The position numbers and the translations under genes were made by a program. A DNA stretch of 40,066 nt from Gammaproteobacteria bacterium (GTDB lineage Bacteria; Pseudomonadota; Gammaproteobacteria; Arenicellales; JAANXG01), in assembly GCA_024639325.1 (NCBI GenBank), contig JAHEIO010000029.1, positions 1 to 40,066 of the forward strand, given 5' to 3'. How positions within the stretch are numbered: position 1 is the stretch's first letter; the number at the start of each line of letters is the position of its first letter. The notes beneath the pieces were generated by a model. It worked only from the letters and a program-made list of their open reading frames with translations, was not told the origin of the DNA and ran no database searches. This document shows positions 8,144-16,415 of this stretch, one piece after another.

Positions 8144-8626
8144 TTACCCGTCCCGGTGAGGCGAGACGTTCCCCGACTGGTCTTGCTGCAGCTCGCGGAG
8201 CAGCACAAGGACCTCTTCAGCCGCTGATGCGATGCCTTTCGCAACAGCCTGCGAGAGTGGGCCGTCGCCGGTGACGCTACCCTCGATCCCGACAATTTCG
8301 ACGCGATGTGGGAGTCGCCCGAGCGCCTTCGCCAGCTCCAGCGCTTCGGCCACGCTGAGGTCGTGGCTCGAAAAGCCTCGCTGGGATTGCAGCGAGTCGA
8401 GTGGGATCCGGCGGACCGTTCCCGCGGGCCTGCCCGACTGCATCGCGTCTACAATCACCACGGCATCGGCGCCGCACATCTCATCCAGGAGATCGAGTCC
8501 GGGCCGGTGGCAGGCGACGACGTCGACGTTTGCCGGTAGCGAAACCCATCTCAGGCGATTGGCGACGGTGAGACCTGCAGAATCCTCTCCCTGTTCGCTG
8601 CCGACGCCGATTACTCGGATGCGCAT
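8144..8626 (-). CDS. NiFe hydrogenase maturation protease
   Basis: 160-residue cytosolic endopeptidase of the HyaD/HycI family. It removes the C-terminal peptide of the large subunit once nickel has been inserted. The N-terminal RVIGVGSEQGEDSAG is the family signature (GxGN/S..GDDxxG) with the nickel-sensing acidic residue as Glu or Asp at 13-14. AVVIVDAMQSG contains the second acidic metal ligand (Asp), and SSHDLSVAEALELA the conserved His. Its start overlaps the end of the large-subunit gene by 16 bases, so it is translated from the same message and is dedicated to this enzyme. It closes the operon; no hypABCDEF genes are in the window, so those accessory functions must be elsewhere. Confidence 0.92.
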   Translation of the reverse strand: MRIRVIGVGSEQGEDSAGLTVANRLRWVSLPANVDVVACHRPGLDLLDEMCGADAVVIVDAMQSGRPAGTVRRIPLDSLQSQRGFSSHDLSVAEALELAKALGRLPHRVEIVGIEGSVTGDGPLSQAVAKGIASAAEEVLVLLRELQQDQSGNVSPHRDG

Positions 8627-9924
8627 GCAGCATCCCGCCGCTCGATGTCGAGCTTAAGGAAGTGGGTGGCGCACGATATGCAGGGGTCGTAGTCGCGGAT
8701 TGCCGCTTCACAGGCGCGGCGCGCTTCGTGCTCCGGCAGGTTCACAATGCCGGGCGCGAGCGCGCGCAGGTCGTCCTCGATACGGGCCTGATTCTGCGCG
8801 GTGGGCGGGATGATGCGGATCTGGAGGACATGACCCACGGCATCCGTCTGCACTGCGTTGTACAGGATGCCCCGGGGCGCTTCCGTGACCCAGCTGGCGG
8901 AGCCGGCCTTCGGCGACCAGTCTGCGGCGGGGGCCGGCGGCGGCTCGAACGAGTCGATCACGTGGATCGCCTCGTCGATTGCCTGGAGGACCTCGATGCC
9001 GCGCGCGAAGACCGATGCCGCCGGGTCCGGCGTAGCGAAGCGGTCGCTTAGCTCCGCGAAGGCGGCCGCGGCCGTGGGCGCCAGGCGGTCCGCATTGAGC
9101 ATGACGCGCGCGAGCGGGCCGACCATATAAGCGCCACGCCCGTGAATTCGCCAGTGCATGGCCGTCGAGTGCGGCACCTGCTTTTCCTCGAAGGCCTGGT
9201 CGAACTCGGACGCTGCCAGCGCGAGTCCGTGCGACGAGACGATACGGCCCTCGTTCATCGGGTACTCGTCCGCGTGGCGCATCGCGACGAGCTCGATGTC
9301 TTGTGGTCGCCGGGGAACCGGGAGGGACGCGAACCAGTGCAGCAGCGCCTCGGCGCCGCCGCGCTCGCGGCGCAGATCCTCGGCCAGCGCGTTGAGCTCT
9401 GCGCGGCTCGGCAGGTTCCAGAATCCGCCGATGCGAACGCCGACCGGATTGACCGACCGACCGCCGAGCATTCTCAGGATGCGATTGCCGAGGTCACGAA
9501 GTGTCAGCGCCCGGTTGACCTCGGCGGGATGCACGCGGGCAATGCCCATTACATCGTCGAGGCCGAGGAAGTCCGGGGCAGCCAGGAGCATCATGTGGAG
9601 GAGGTGGCTCTCGAGCCACTCGCCGGCGTAGTACAGGCGGCGCAGCGCCCGAACCTGGGGATGCACTTCGACCTGGAAAATCGCCTCCAGCGCATGGACG
9701 ACGCTCATCTGGTAGGCGGCGGGGCAGATGCCACAGATGCGTGTGACGAGGTCGGGCAGTTCGCTCACGTCGCGGCCGCGCAGGGCTGATTCGAAAAAGC
9801 GCGGCGGTTCGAAGATCTCGAGCCGCAGATCGGTGACGCGCGTACCCTCAACGGTGAGGTGCAGGGCGCCGTGGCCTTCCACCCGGGTGACCGGATGTAC
9901 GACGAGGGTGCGTGTCTCACTCAT
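8611..9924 (-). CDS. hydA: Group 3b NiFe hydrogenase large (alpha) subunit
   Basis: 437-residue catalytic subunit holding the NiFe(CN)2CO site. The N-terminal nickel-binding motif is RICGICPAAYQMSVVHALE (about residues 63-81) and the C-terminal one is DPCISCATH near residue 418. Behind the final His remain 16 residues (FLKLDIERRDAACASE), the peptide that the downstream protease should cut off. The length and the gene set (beta, gamma, small and large subunit) match the cytosolic NADP-linked 3b enzymes first described as Pyrococcus sulfhydrogenase. The enzyme couples H2 oxidation or evolution to NAD(P)H and may reduce elemental sulfur or polysulfide. The start at 9924 gives MSETRTLVVHPVTRVEGHG and overlaps the small-subunit stop by 8 bases. 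Confidence 0.95.
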   Translation of the reverse strand: MSETRTLVVHPVTRVEGHGALHLTVEGTRVTDLRLEIFEPPRFFESALRGRDVSELPDLVTRICGICPAAYQMSVVHALEAIFQVEVHPQVRALRRLYYAGEWLESHLLHMMLLAAPDFLGLDDVMGIARVHPAEVNRALTLRDLGNRILRMLGGRSVNPVGVRIGGFWNLPSRAELNALAEDLRRERGGAEALLHWFASLPVPRRPQDIELVAMRHADEYPMNEGRIVSSHGLALAASEFDQAFEEKQVPHSTAMHWRIHGRGAYMVGPLARVMLNADRLAPTAAAAFAELSDRFATPDPAASVFARGIEVLQAIDEAIHVIDSFEPPPAPAADWSPKAGSASWVTEAPRGILYNAVQTDAVGHVLQIRIIPPTAQNQARIEDDLRALAPGIVNLPEHEARRACEAAIRDYDPCISCATHFLKLDIERRDAACASE

Positions 9925-10699
9925 CGCGGTTCTCGAGTCGGTCTGCGAGGCGGCGGAACGCCGGCTCGTTGCCGGTGATGCCGCGGAATCTTCGCGCCAC
10001 GTTGCGCCGCCGCAGGCCCAGGGCCAAAAGCTGGTCGGCCAGCGCATCGACATTCGGGTCGTCGGTCGGCCCGAAGCAGGCGTAGCAGTCGCGTCCCATC
10101 GACGGGCAGATTGCGCCGCAGCCGGCCCGGGTCACCGGGCCCATGCACGGCATCTGCCGGGCGACCATCACGCACACATTGCCTTGCCGCTTGCACTCGA
10201 GACACACGCTGCTTCCCGGCAGGTCCGGCGTGGCGCCGAGCAGCGCGCGGGACAGCACGCGGAGTACCTGCAGCTTGTCGACGGGACACCCATGAATTTC
10301 GGAGTCCACCGGCACGTGCGCGCTGATTGGGGTGGATTTCTCGAGCGCGTCGATCCAGTTGGGATGGGGATAAGTTTGTTCCCGCCACTCGGCCATGTTG
10401 GCGACGTTGCGGAGCGCCTGGATGCCGCCCGACGTCGCACAGGCGCCGATGGTGATCAGCTGGGCGGCACCAGCCCGGATACGGCGGATCTGCTCGACCT
10501 CGTGCTCCGTCGACACGCTCCCTTCAACAAGAGCGACGTCATAGGGCCCGTCTTCCAGGCGGCTTGATGCCTCCACAAAGTACGCGACGTCGAACCGCTC
10601 AGCGAGCTCGATTAGCTGCGCATCAAGATTCAGAATCGATACCTGGCAGCCGTCGCACGAGGTGAACTTGAAAATGCCAAGGCGCGGGCGCTCGCTCAT
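9917..10699 (-). CDS. hydD: Group 3b NiFe hydrogenase small (delta) subunit
   Basis: 260-residue FeS subunit that carries electrons from the NiFe site. It begins MSERPRLGIFKFTSCDGCQ, where CDGC supplies two ligands of the proximal 4Fe-4S cluster; further ligands are in GACATSGG and HGCPVDK. The C-terminal half has CLECKRQGNVC, PCMGPVTRAGCG and CPSMGRDCYACFGP for the medial and distal clusters. It lacks a twin-arginine signal and a membrane anchor, as expected for a cytosolic group 3 enzyme. The start codon overlaps the gamma stop codon (ATGA at 10696-10699), so the two are translationally coupled. A longer frame running upstream to 10909 is inside the gamma gene and is discarded. Confidence 0.94.
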   Translation of the reverse strand: MSERPRLGIFKFTSCDGCQVSILNLDAQLIELAERFDVAYFVEASSRLEDGPYDVALVEGSVSTEHEVEQIRRIRAGAAQLITIGACATSGGIQALRNVANMAEWREQTYPHPNWIDALEKSTPISAHVPVDSEIHGCPVDKLQVLRVLSRALLGATPDLPGSSVCLECKRQGNVCVMVARQMPCMGPVTRAGCGAICPSMGRDCYACFGPTDDPNVDALADQLLALGLRRRNVARRFRGITGNEPAFRRLADRLENRDE

Positions 10700-11556
10700 A
10701 GCCCCTGCACTCCAAAGAACGAAGCGATGCGTCGGTAGGTAACGACCGGGCCATCTTTGCAGGCAAACGTCGGTCCGAACTGACAGTGACCGCAGAATCC
10801 GACCGCGCACTTCATGTTGCGCTCTATCGAGATGAATATCCGATCCTCCGAGATCCCCTGGCTTCGCAGCACTCGGGTTGCGGACACGACCATCGGCTCT
10901 GGGCCACACATGAACACCACCCGGTGACTGGGGTCGAGTTCGACCTCGTCGAACAGCGCCGTGACGTAGCCGACGTGCTCGCGCCAGCCGCGATCGGGCT
11001 GGTCACATGTCAGATGAACCTCGGAGTTTGGCTCCCTCCGCCAGTCTTCGAAGCGTTGGCGGTGGATGAGATCAGCCGGCTCCTTGACGCCGTGGAGCAC
11101 GCTGATGCGCCCGTAGTTGGAGCGTCGCCGGAACATGTAGTCAATGGCGCCGATAACGGGCGCGCTGCCGAGGCCGCCGGTGATGACCAGGACGTTTTTC
11201 CAGCGCGCCTCCTGTAATGGCCAGGGCGTTCCGTACGGGCCTCGCAGCCCCAGGATGTCGCCCTTCTCCAGCTTGCCAATCACGCGCGTCGTGCGGCCCA
11301 CGATACGGATGATGTGTTCGAGGTCTTCCTCTTCCGGATCCGAGGCAATGGAGATCGCGACCTCGCCGACGCCGGGCACGTAGACCATGTTGAACTGGCC
11401 CGGCAGGAAATCGAAGCAGCGGCGTACGGCGGGATCGCGGAACCGCAGTCGGTAGGAGTGAATATCCGGCGCAAAAGAGCGCTTCTCGACGATCTCCACC
11501 TGTTGGGGAACGAGGCATTGCGCCGCGCTCTCCACCGTCTCCACCAACTCCGTCAT
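10696..11556 (-). CDS. hydG: Group 3b hydrogenase gamma subunit, FAD/NAD(P)-binding
   Basis: 286-residue ferredoxin-NADP reductase-like diaphorase subunit. It has an N-terminal FAD domain (FLPGQFNMVYVPGVGEVAISI, where FAD-binding RxYS is replaced by AISI as in this subfamily), then an NAD(P) domain (LVITGGLGSAPVIGAI, VVFMCGPEPMVVSATRVL) and a C-terminal 2Fe-2S motif C-x4-C-x2-C (CAVGFCGHCQFGPTFACKDG). It passes electrons between the cluster chain and NAD(P). Its start overlaps the beta stop (ATGA at 11553-11556), and the same 4-base overlap occurs with the small subunit downstream. An in-frame upstream ATG at 11643 lies inside the beta gene and is less likely. Confidence 0.94.
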   Translation of the reverse strand: MTELVETVESAAQCLVPQQVEIVEKRSFAPDIHSYRLRFRDPAVRRCFDFLPGQFNMVYVPGVGEVAISIASDPEEEDLEHIIRIVGRTTRVIGKLEKGDILGLRGPYGTPWPLQEARWKNVLVITGGLGSAPVIGAIDYMFRRRSNYGRISVLHGVKEPADLIHRQRFEDWRREPNSEVHLTCDQPDRGWREHVGYVTALFDEVELDPSHRVVFMCGPEPMVVSATRVLRSQGISEDRIFISIERNMKCAVGFCGHCQFGPTFACKDGPVVTYRRIASFFGVQGL

Positions 11557-12695
11557 CGCCGCGTTCTCCGAATGGCGTCGATCTCCTCGATCGGATCGAT
11601 CCCGACCGGACACCAAGTGACGCAGCGCCCGCAGCCGACGCATCCCGACGTTCCGAACTGGTCAATCCAGCTCGCAAACTTGTGCACCAGCCATTGTCGA
11701 TAGCGATCGCGAATGAAGGGGCGGTGGTTCATGCCGTTGACCTGGGCGTGGTCGCGATCGAAGCAAGAGTCCCACTCGCGCACCCGCAGGGACGTGCTGC
11801 CGTCCAGGCTCGGCTCGTCCCGTTCGTCGTGGCAAAAGCAGGTGGGACAGGTCATGGTGCAGTTGCCGCACGAGAGGCAGTGTGCCGCGACGTCCTCGAA
11901 GCGCGAGTGCTTGAGATTCTCATACAAGAGTGCGGGCAGGTCACTCGTATCGAAGCGGCGCTGCATCTCGTTGGCGCACCTTGCGAGATCTCGCCGCTCC
12001 TGGAGCAGGGCCTCGGCGCTTGCTTCGGGCAGCGCCAGGAGGCTAAGGATTTCTTCACCGGCCGGGCTGCCGGCGCGGACGACGAAACCGCCGTCGAGTT
12101 CAGTTAGAGCGAGGTCGAAGCCCGCGCGGGCTTCCGGGCCCGTGTCCATCGAGGTGCAGAAGCACGTCGAGACCGAGCGCGTACAGTTCACGGCAACCAG
12201 AAAGAGGCCACGGCGGCGCACCGCGTAGTACGGATCCGGATAGCGGTCATTCAGGAACACGCGATCCTGGATCGCGAGTGCGGCCAGGTCGCACGCGCGC
12301 ACGCCAAGCACGGCGACCCTGGCCGGCTCCGGCAGCGTGGGGCCGGCGGTGAACGATTCGCCCGGACCGTGTATCTCGACCTCGACCAGTGACTCCCGCG
12401 GCGCGAATACCAGTCGTTTGAGCGAGCAGGGTCCGTTCACGACACCGAACGCGCGCTCGTCGCCGGCAGGCTCCAGGGAATAGGAGCCGGCACTCTGGGT
12501 GTCGCGCTGGCCGATCGGCAGGTCCTCGACGGTATGGATTTCGTCAAGGACGACCGCGCCGTCCCGGACGGTAGGGCCAAGGACCTGGAAGCCGTGCTCG
12601 TGAAGGACGTCCCTCAGGCGCTCCAAGCCGCGCCGTTCCAGCCATAGTGAATTCTTGTCGTTTACCACAGCGGCCCTCGGGCGCCGAGACGGCAC
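11553..12695 (-). CDS. hydB: Group 3b hydrogenase beta subunit, 4Fe-4S protein
   Basis: 380-residue electron-transfer subunit. The C-terminal third has two ferredoxin-like motifs: CLSCGNCTMTCPTCFC and CVGCGRCVTWCPVGIDP. The middle has additional Cys (RACDLAALAIQDRVFL, NCTRSVSTCFCTSMDTGPEA), typical for the HydB/AsrA-like family. It links the diaphorase to other electron partners, possibly sulfur or polysulfide. It is the first gene of the five-gene operon. The listed start is a GTG with GGAAC upstream; a GTG at 12668 with GAGGG in front is equally plausible and would remove nine residues. No obvious FNR-type box was found in the 200 bases upstream; a TATAGT hexamer on the minus strand at 12820-12815 is the best -10 guess. 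Confidence 0.92.
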   Translation of the reverse strand: MPSRRPRAAVVNDKNSLWLERRGLERLRDVLHEHGFQVLGPTVRDGAVVLDEIHTVEDLPIGQRDTQSAGSYSLEPAGDERAFGVVNGPCSLKRLVFAPRESLVEVEIHGPGESFTAGPTLPEPARVAVLGVRACDLAALAIQDRVFLNDRYPDPYYAVRRRGLFLVAVNCTRSVSTCFCTSMDTGPEARAGFDLALTELDGGFVVRAGSPAGEEILSLLALPEASAEALLQERRDLARCANEMQRRFDTSDLPALLYENLKHSRFEDVAAHCLSCGNCTMTCPTCFCHDERDEPSLDGSTSLRVREWDSCFDRDHAQVNGMNHRPFIRDRYRQWLVHKFASWIDQFGTSGCVGCGRCVTWCPVGIDPIEEIDAIRRTRR

Positions 12696-12978
12696 CGTTC
12701 CAGTGCGCCAGTGCGCCGTTTTGTCACGGCGGCACAGTTGGCGCTAACCGGTGTGCCCGAGGTTGCCGGAAGATTCCCCATTGTGGTTTGACAGCGCAAT
12801 ACAAACAGATAGTAACTATAAACCCCATGTCTTGTATTGAAAAGGGCGTTGTTTGGGGATGAGGGTGTATCCGTCGCTGTCGAAACGCGTTGTTTTAGAT
12901 GTGATTTTCGATTTAATCTGAAACGGGGATGGTTTACGGTGAGCCTGCAGGTTATTCACAGATATTTTTTCTTTCCCG

Positions 12979-13246
12979 GCACGAGCCCGTAAGCACGATG
13001 GCATACTGTGCATCGCTTGAGCAACTGCATGGATTTGTGTCCGGAGATCGCGGCGACTTACTGATTGCCGGGACTGGCCTCGATCAGACGGGAGACGGCC
13101 TCGTGACGCAGGTCGTGAAAGCGGAACCTCTTTATGACCAGCTCGTTCAGTGTGCGGTGCCAGGCCGGGCGGGATTCATAGGGTCGGCGTTGGCTGTCGT
13201 GGCCGGGTTCACCCCGTAAGAGAGGATACTTATCCAAATGCCGCAC
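12979..13246 (-). pseudogene. Tyrosine recombinase C-terminal remnant with nonsense codon
   Basis: The minus strand reads FRFHDLRHEAVSRLIEASPGNQ up to a TAA at 13060-13058, and directly in the same frame continues VAAISGHKSMQLLKRC. These are the box II Arg (HDLRHEA) and the His/Lys region (SGHKS.QLLKRYTH) of phage-type integrases, with the correct spacing. The catalytic Tyr region is lost: Tyr of RYTH reads Cys and the following frame degenerates. Nothing recognisable remains upstream. The gene is dead and truncated; it may mark an old genomic island end next to the hydrogenase operon. Confidence 0.75.
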
Positions 13247-13619
13247 GGGATTGGAGAGTTTTTAACAGCCCTGGAGATGGGTCTTCTCCTCGTCGGCAGT
13301 CAGGCGCCGATCACGTCCCTGGGTGGGCGCTGGTTTGCGGATGTTGGCTACGGGATTGTAAAACAGCCCCACGCACTCCGGAGCACAGGTGTTCCGATTG
13401 ACCGTCGGCATAGCTTTGATTGTTTTCTAAACAACGATCTGTAATCGATTTTGTCATTTTGATTCTTCCAAATGAGATTGGTGATCCGAGCAATTTATAC
13501 TTTAGTCATCCCCCTCCCTTGTTCTACCAAGTACGTAGTCCGATGCCGCGAACAACCTTGGACGGACGTACCTTTAAGCCGTCGGGCTATTGTCGGCAGT
13601 AATTCCCACTGAGCACTAA
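13247..13619. other. Intergenic, nothing recognised
   Basis: Only short open frames without family resemblance. It separates the recombinase remnant from the secreted lectin-like gene. Confidence 0.4.
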
Positions 13620-14270
13620 TCAGTCGGCTGCGAAGCAGTAAAAGTAACCGTTGCCTCCTGTGCTGCGCAATCCTTCCTGGCTACAACCACGGGACCCATG
13701 AGCTGAGTTCCACGAAGTGTTGCCGCCGCCGTGGCGATCATGGTGGCCCACCTGGGCACTACCCTCATCGCTGCTAGTCCAATTGTTACAAGTATGATCC
13801 TGGTCGTCCGGGAAATAGGCCGTACCGTCAGCCTGCGTTCCAGTGAGAATGTCGTGCTCATTGCGGTCCGCGTACCGGCCTTTGACCGGATTACCGTTCT
13901 CGTCCAGCGCCGTCTCCAAGGTAATGGTTTTGTTGTATAGATGTAAATCAGTGAGGTTGGCAGCAATAAGTACACCGTGCGCGTTGTACCACGGTCCCTG
14001 GCCAACACGGTTACGGGCGAACACGCCGCGCTTTGTCGATTCTTCGGTGCTGAGATAAGCACGCCAAGTGCGATTGCCCGCACCAGCGGCCATCGCCAGC
14101 TTCTGGCAGTGTGCATCAGCACCCTCCAACCCGCCTAAGTCCGCACCATTGCCCATACCTACGCTGGTGACGAAGAAGCTCATCGACCTGTCTTCCCCTT
14201 GGCCTAGGGCTATACCAGGCAGTAGAACTGAACTTAAGAATAAAGCTGCAATTGGCGCTTTGCGTTGCAT
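13620..14270 (-). CDS. Secreted lectin-like (endostatin/C-lectin fold) protein
   Basis: 216-residue exported protein. It starts with a Sec signal peptide (MQRKAPIAALFLSSVLLPG, cleavage near ALG-QG). The mature part begins SFFVTSVGMGNGADLGGLEG and continues with GADAHCQKLA, RTWRAYLST, GPWYNAHGV and a C-terminal YFYCFAAD. This pattern, with few Cys and a conserved WRAYLST, belongs to a family of bacterial secreted proteins with a C-type-lectin or endostatin-like fold; no enzyme activity is known to me. The Cys at CNNWTSS, GCSQEG and YFYCFA probably form disulfides. I take the second ATG (14270) because the signal peptide starts there; an ATG at 14291 would add seven polar residues. Function unknown, possibly carbohydrate or surface binding. 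Confidence 0.75.
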   Translation of the reverse strand: MQRKAPIAALFLSSVLLPGIALGQGEDRSMSFFVTSVGMGNGADLGGLEGADAHCQKLAMAAGAGNRTWRAYLSTEESTKRGVFARNRVGQGPWYNAHGVLIAANLTDLHLYNKTITLETALDENGNPVKGRYADRNEHDILTGTQADGTAYFPDDQDHTCNNWTSSDEGSAQVGHHDRHGGGNTSWNSAHGSRGCSQEGLRSTGGNGYFYCFAAD

Positions 14271-14457
14271 TGAATGTTCTCCTCCATACATCGTTTTAAA
14301 GCTAAGAAGAATAAACCACTTGTCGAAGGAGCGAAAGGGGCCTTTAGCACGCTGACTGGATGCAAATTACACGGTATAAGTTGCGATACCTAGGTTGGCA
14401 CTATGGCCGCATCCGCAAACTATGGGTGAATCGTGGAACTTCCGGTCAAGGCAATTT

Positions 14458-14742
14458 GAGGGTGCAGCGTGCTCTGGTTGCGACCGGCAAGAATGTATCA
14501 AGTCCAGTCTATCCTGCCAGCACTGATATTGCCTGAGCTCGACTGGCCGCTGTCCGCGCCATGGCGGACCGAGCAAACAGACCTTGGGCATATAGGTTTC
14601 TCTGTACCGCGTGAGGCCGGACCCGGCCAACTGCGGCCACTGGAGGTAAGTGGCACGACAGGCTTCTCCATACTCGGACTAAGCGAATTATTGGGGCGGC
14701 CGGTCGGAACCCGACCGACAGCAAGCATAGAGATGTTTTAGA
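14458..14742 (+). repeat. Dispersed repeat copy A
   Basis: About 280 bp. It shares with copy B (16224-16415) the blocks AGCGTGCTCTGGTTGCGA, CGGCAAGAATGT, CTGAGCTCGAC, TATAGGTTTCTCTG and CCGCGTGAGGC, in the same order without gaps over more than 50 codons' length. An open frame (14469-14741) runs through both copies, but the differences are spread over all three codon positions, so protein coding is not shown. Confidence 0.65.
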
Positions 14743-15276
14743 GGGCAACAGCTTTTCTCTGGGCAACTCACTTCAATGATCCCGGTCTGTGTTTCTGCAT
14801 TCGGTAACCCTCCAATAACTTAACGATATTCGCCTTACTTTAGAAGGCGAAATCAAATCCATTACGCAACCGTTTGTCGGGTAACTGTGGATTTTGTTGT
14901 GGTATTAAAATATTCTAATTATGTGGGAACAATTCCCACAATTATTATAATATAAATAAACGAACAGCGGAAAACAGAACCATTATAAGAAAACACCCAA
15001 GGAGCTGAGTCCCAATGCACGATTGCAATATTAACCACGGTTCGCGCCGTTTTTGACTTCGTACATCGGAAATTCTTGCACACGCGGTCACAGTCGCAAT
15101 CAATATCTTAAACATCGCAGCGACGCTATTTCCGCACGCCCGTGAAATAGTCTAGGCACGCCATGTCTGTAAACGACAGACGTTTCAAGAAACTCGTTTT
15201 CCGACGAAACTGACAAGAAATGATGTGAAACAAATATGGAGATGGAGGTCAGGCGTACTGCCATAGAGGACCAGTC
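14743..15276. other. AT-rich leader region upstream of the Crp/Fnr-type gene
   Basis: 534 bases without a normal gene. It holds the palindrome/-10 unit at 14922-14951. Downstream is a 13-codon open frame (15015-15056) with GGAG 10 bases before its ATG, which could be a leader peptide, though this is weak. The remainder up to the regulator start shows no structure that I can name. Confidence 0.4.
14922..14951 (+). promoter_or_regulatory. Perfect 8-bp palindrome overlapping a promoter
   Basis: TGTGGGAA-CAA-TTCCCACA (14922-14940) is a perfect dyad with a 3-base centre. Six bases later is a consensus -10 hexamer TATAAT (14946-14951), so the dyad covers the -35 position. This is the geometry of a repressor operator. 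The promoter would point at the Crp/Fnr-type gene 325 bases downstream. The cognate factor is unknown; the sequence is not a canonical CRP (TGTGA-N6-TCACA) or FNR site. Confidence 0.5.
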
Positions 15277-15999
15277 GTGGCCGTAAGCACTCGAACTCAG
15301 AGATCAGATTTTAGCTCTGAATCGTCCGTAACCGAAAAGGCCTTACCGTGCCCGCCCTACTTGGAGCGTATACGAGACCTCGTTTGGTTTGAGGCACGAA
15401 CTCATGTGCAAACCAAAAACCTGTCTATCGGCGCACACTTGTATCGTGCGGGTGACGAATGCAACCACTACGTTTTATTGTCGGAGGGCCGTATTCGAGT
15501 ATCCACGACTTCCCGCGCCGGCCGTCAGATCGTGCTATACCGCCTCGAGGCTGGGCAGAGTTGCCCGTTGTCCACCGCAACACTGTTTACTGGCGGGCGC
15601 TTTCCGGCCGACGCTGTGGCCGAGAAAAACTCCGTTGTTGCGTTGCTGCCTGCAAAGTCGTTTCGGTTGGCGTTCGACGGCTCGCCTGGGTTCCGGCAGT
15701 TTGTGTGTATGAACTTTGGTAAACGAATATTAGATAGTGTAGTTTTGTTGGAAAATGCCGCATATCAACGCGTCGATATGCGACTTGCGCAATGGTTGCT
15801 CAGTTATGCGAGCGGGGATTCGACACCGATTGACATTTCGCAAATAGAGTTGGCCCGCGAACTCGGTACTGCTCGAGAGGTCGTTGGGCGGATTTTGAAG
15901 TCATTCGAGCGTAACGGATGGGTCCGGTTGAGCCGCCGCAAAATCCACGTTACCGATCGAGTCGCGCTGGAAGCGTTGATATCCCGCAATCTTGGATGA
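15277..15999 (+). CDS. Crp/Fnr family transcriptional regulator
   Basis: 240-residue DNA-binding regulator. Residues about 45-135 form a cyclic-nucleotide-type beta barrel and residues about 165-228 a winged helix-turn-helix of the Crp type (ISQIELARELGTAREVVGRILKSF). The recognition helix carries REVVGR at 200-205, which matches the RETVGR of CRP and not the ETISR of FNR, so TGTGA-like half sites are expected. The barrel lacks the phosphate-binding Arg-Ser/Thr of CRP (here CPLSTATLFTGGRFPADA), so cAMP is unlikely. Only one Cys (25) is near the N-terminus, so it is not an FNR-type 4Fe-4S sensor; Cys 62, 96 and 144 could be redox sensors. The GTG start has AGAGGA 6 bases upstream. No target operon is adjacent. 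Confidence 0.9.
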   Translation: MAVSTRTQRSDFSSESSVTEKALPCPPYLERIRDLVWFEARTHVQTKNLSIGAHLYRAGDECNHYVLLSEGRIRVSTTSRAGRQIVLYRLEAGQSCPLSTATLFTGGRFPADAVAEKNSVVALLPAKSFRLAFDGSPGFRQFVCMNFGKRILDSVVLLENAAYQRVDMRLAQWLLSYASGDSTPIDISQIELARELGTAREVVGRILKSFERNGWVRLSRRKIHVTDRVALEALISRNLG

Positions 16000-16223
16000 C
16001 CCAACGAGCGGATTACGACAGCGAAAATCGTGGGATTGAATCTAACGAATGAGCAGGACTTGGCTCCCCAAGGTTATTCACGTGAATGATGAGGCGCTTA
16101 CAGCGCGCACTTTACGTGAGCGTTAAGCTCGTCCCCGCGAAAGCGGACGTTAACATCGAAATTAGCGATCAGCAGTTACTCGCCGTTTCAGCATCCTGTA
16201 GTCGAATTATGTATGTCCGTAAA

Positions 16224-16415
16224 GGGCAAGGTGCGGGCGTAGCGTGCTCTGGTTGCGAGCGGCAAGAATGTGTCAGGTACAGTCAATCAGGCTGGTACTG
16301 ATAATACCTGAGCTCGACAGGCGGCTGTCACCGCCAGAGCGGACTCAGCATATAGACCTTGGAGCTATAGGTTTCTCTGCACCGCGTGAGGCGGGAGCCG
16401 ACCCAAAGCGGTCGG
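16224..16415 (+). repeat. Dispersed repeat copy B
   Basis: About 190 bp homologous to copy A (14458-14742) in the same orientation; the shared blocks are listed there. Its far end diverges after CGCGTGAGGCGGGAG. With copy A it brackets the Crp/Fnr-type gene, a direct-repeat arrangement that could allow deletion of that gene. Confidence 0.65.

Noticed and set aside
12979-13246. Integron integrase (IntI) for the DUF123 cassette
   Set aside because: The motif HDLRHEAVSRL and VAAISGHKS are of phage-integrase type; IntI motifs (LRHSFATHLL, GHSDVSTTM-like) are not present.
14469-14741. 90-codon frame in repeat copy A as a gene
   Set aside because: Open in both copies, but substitutions are not concentrated in third positions and there is no ribosome site; kept as a repeat only.
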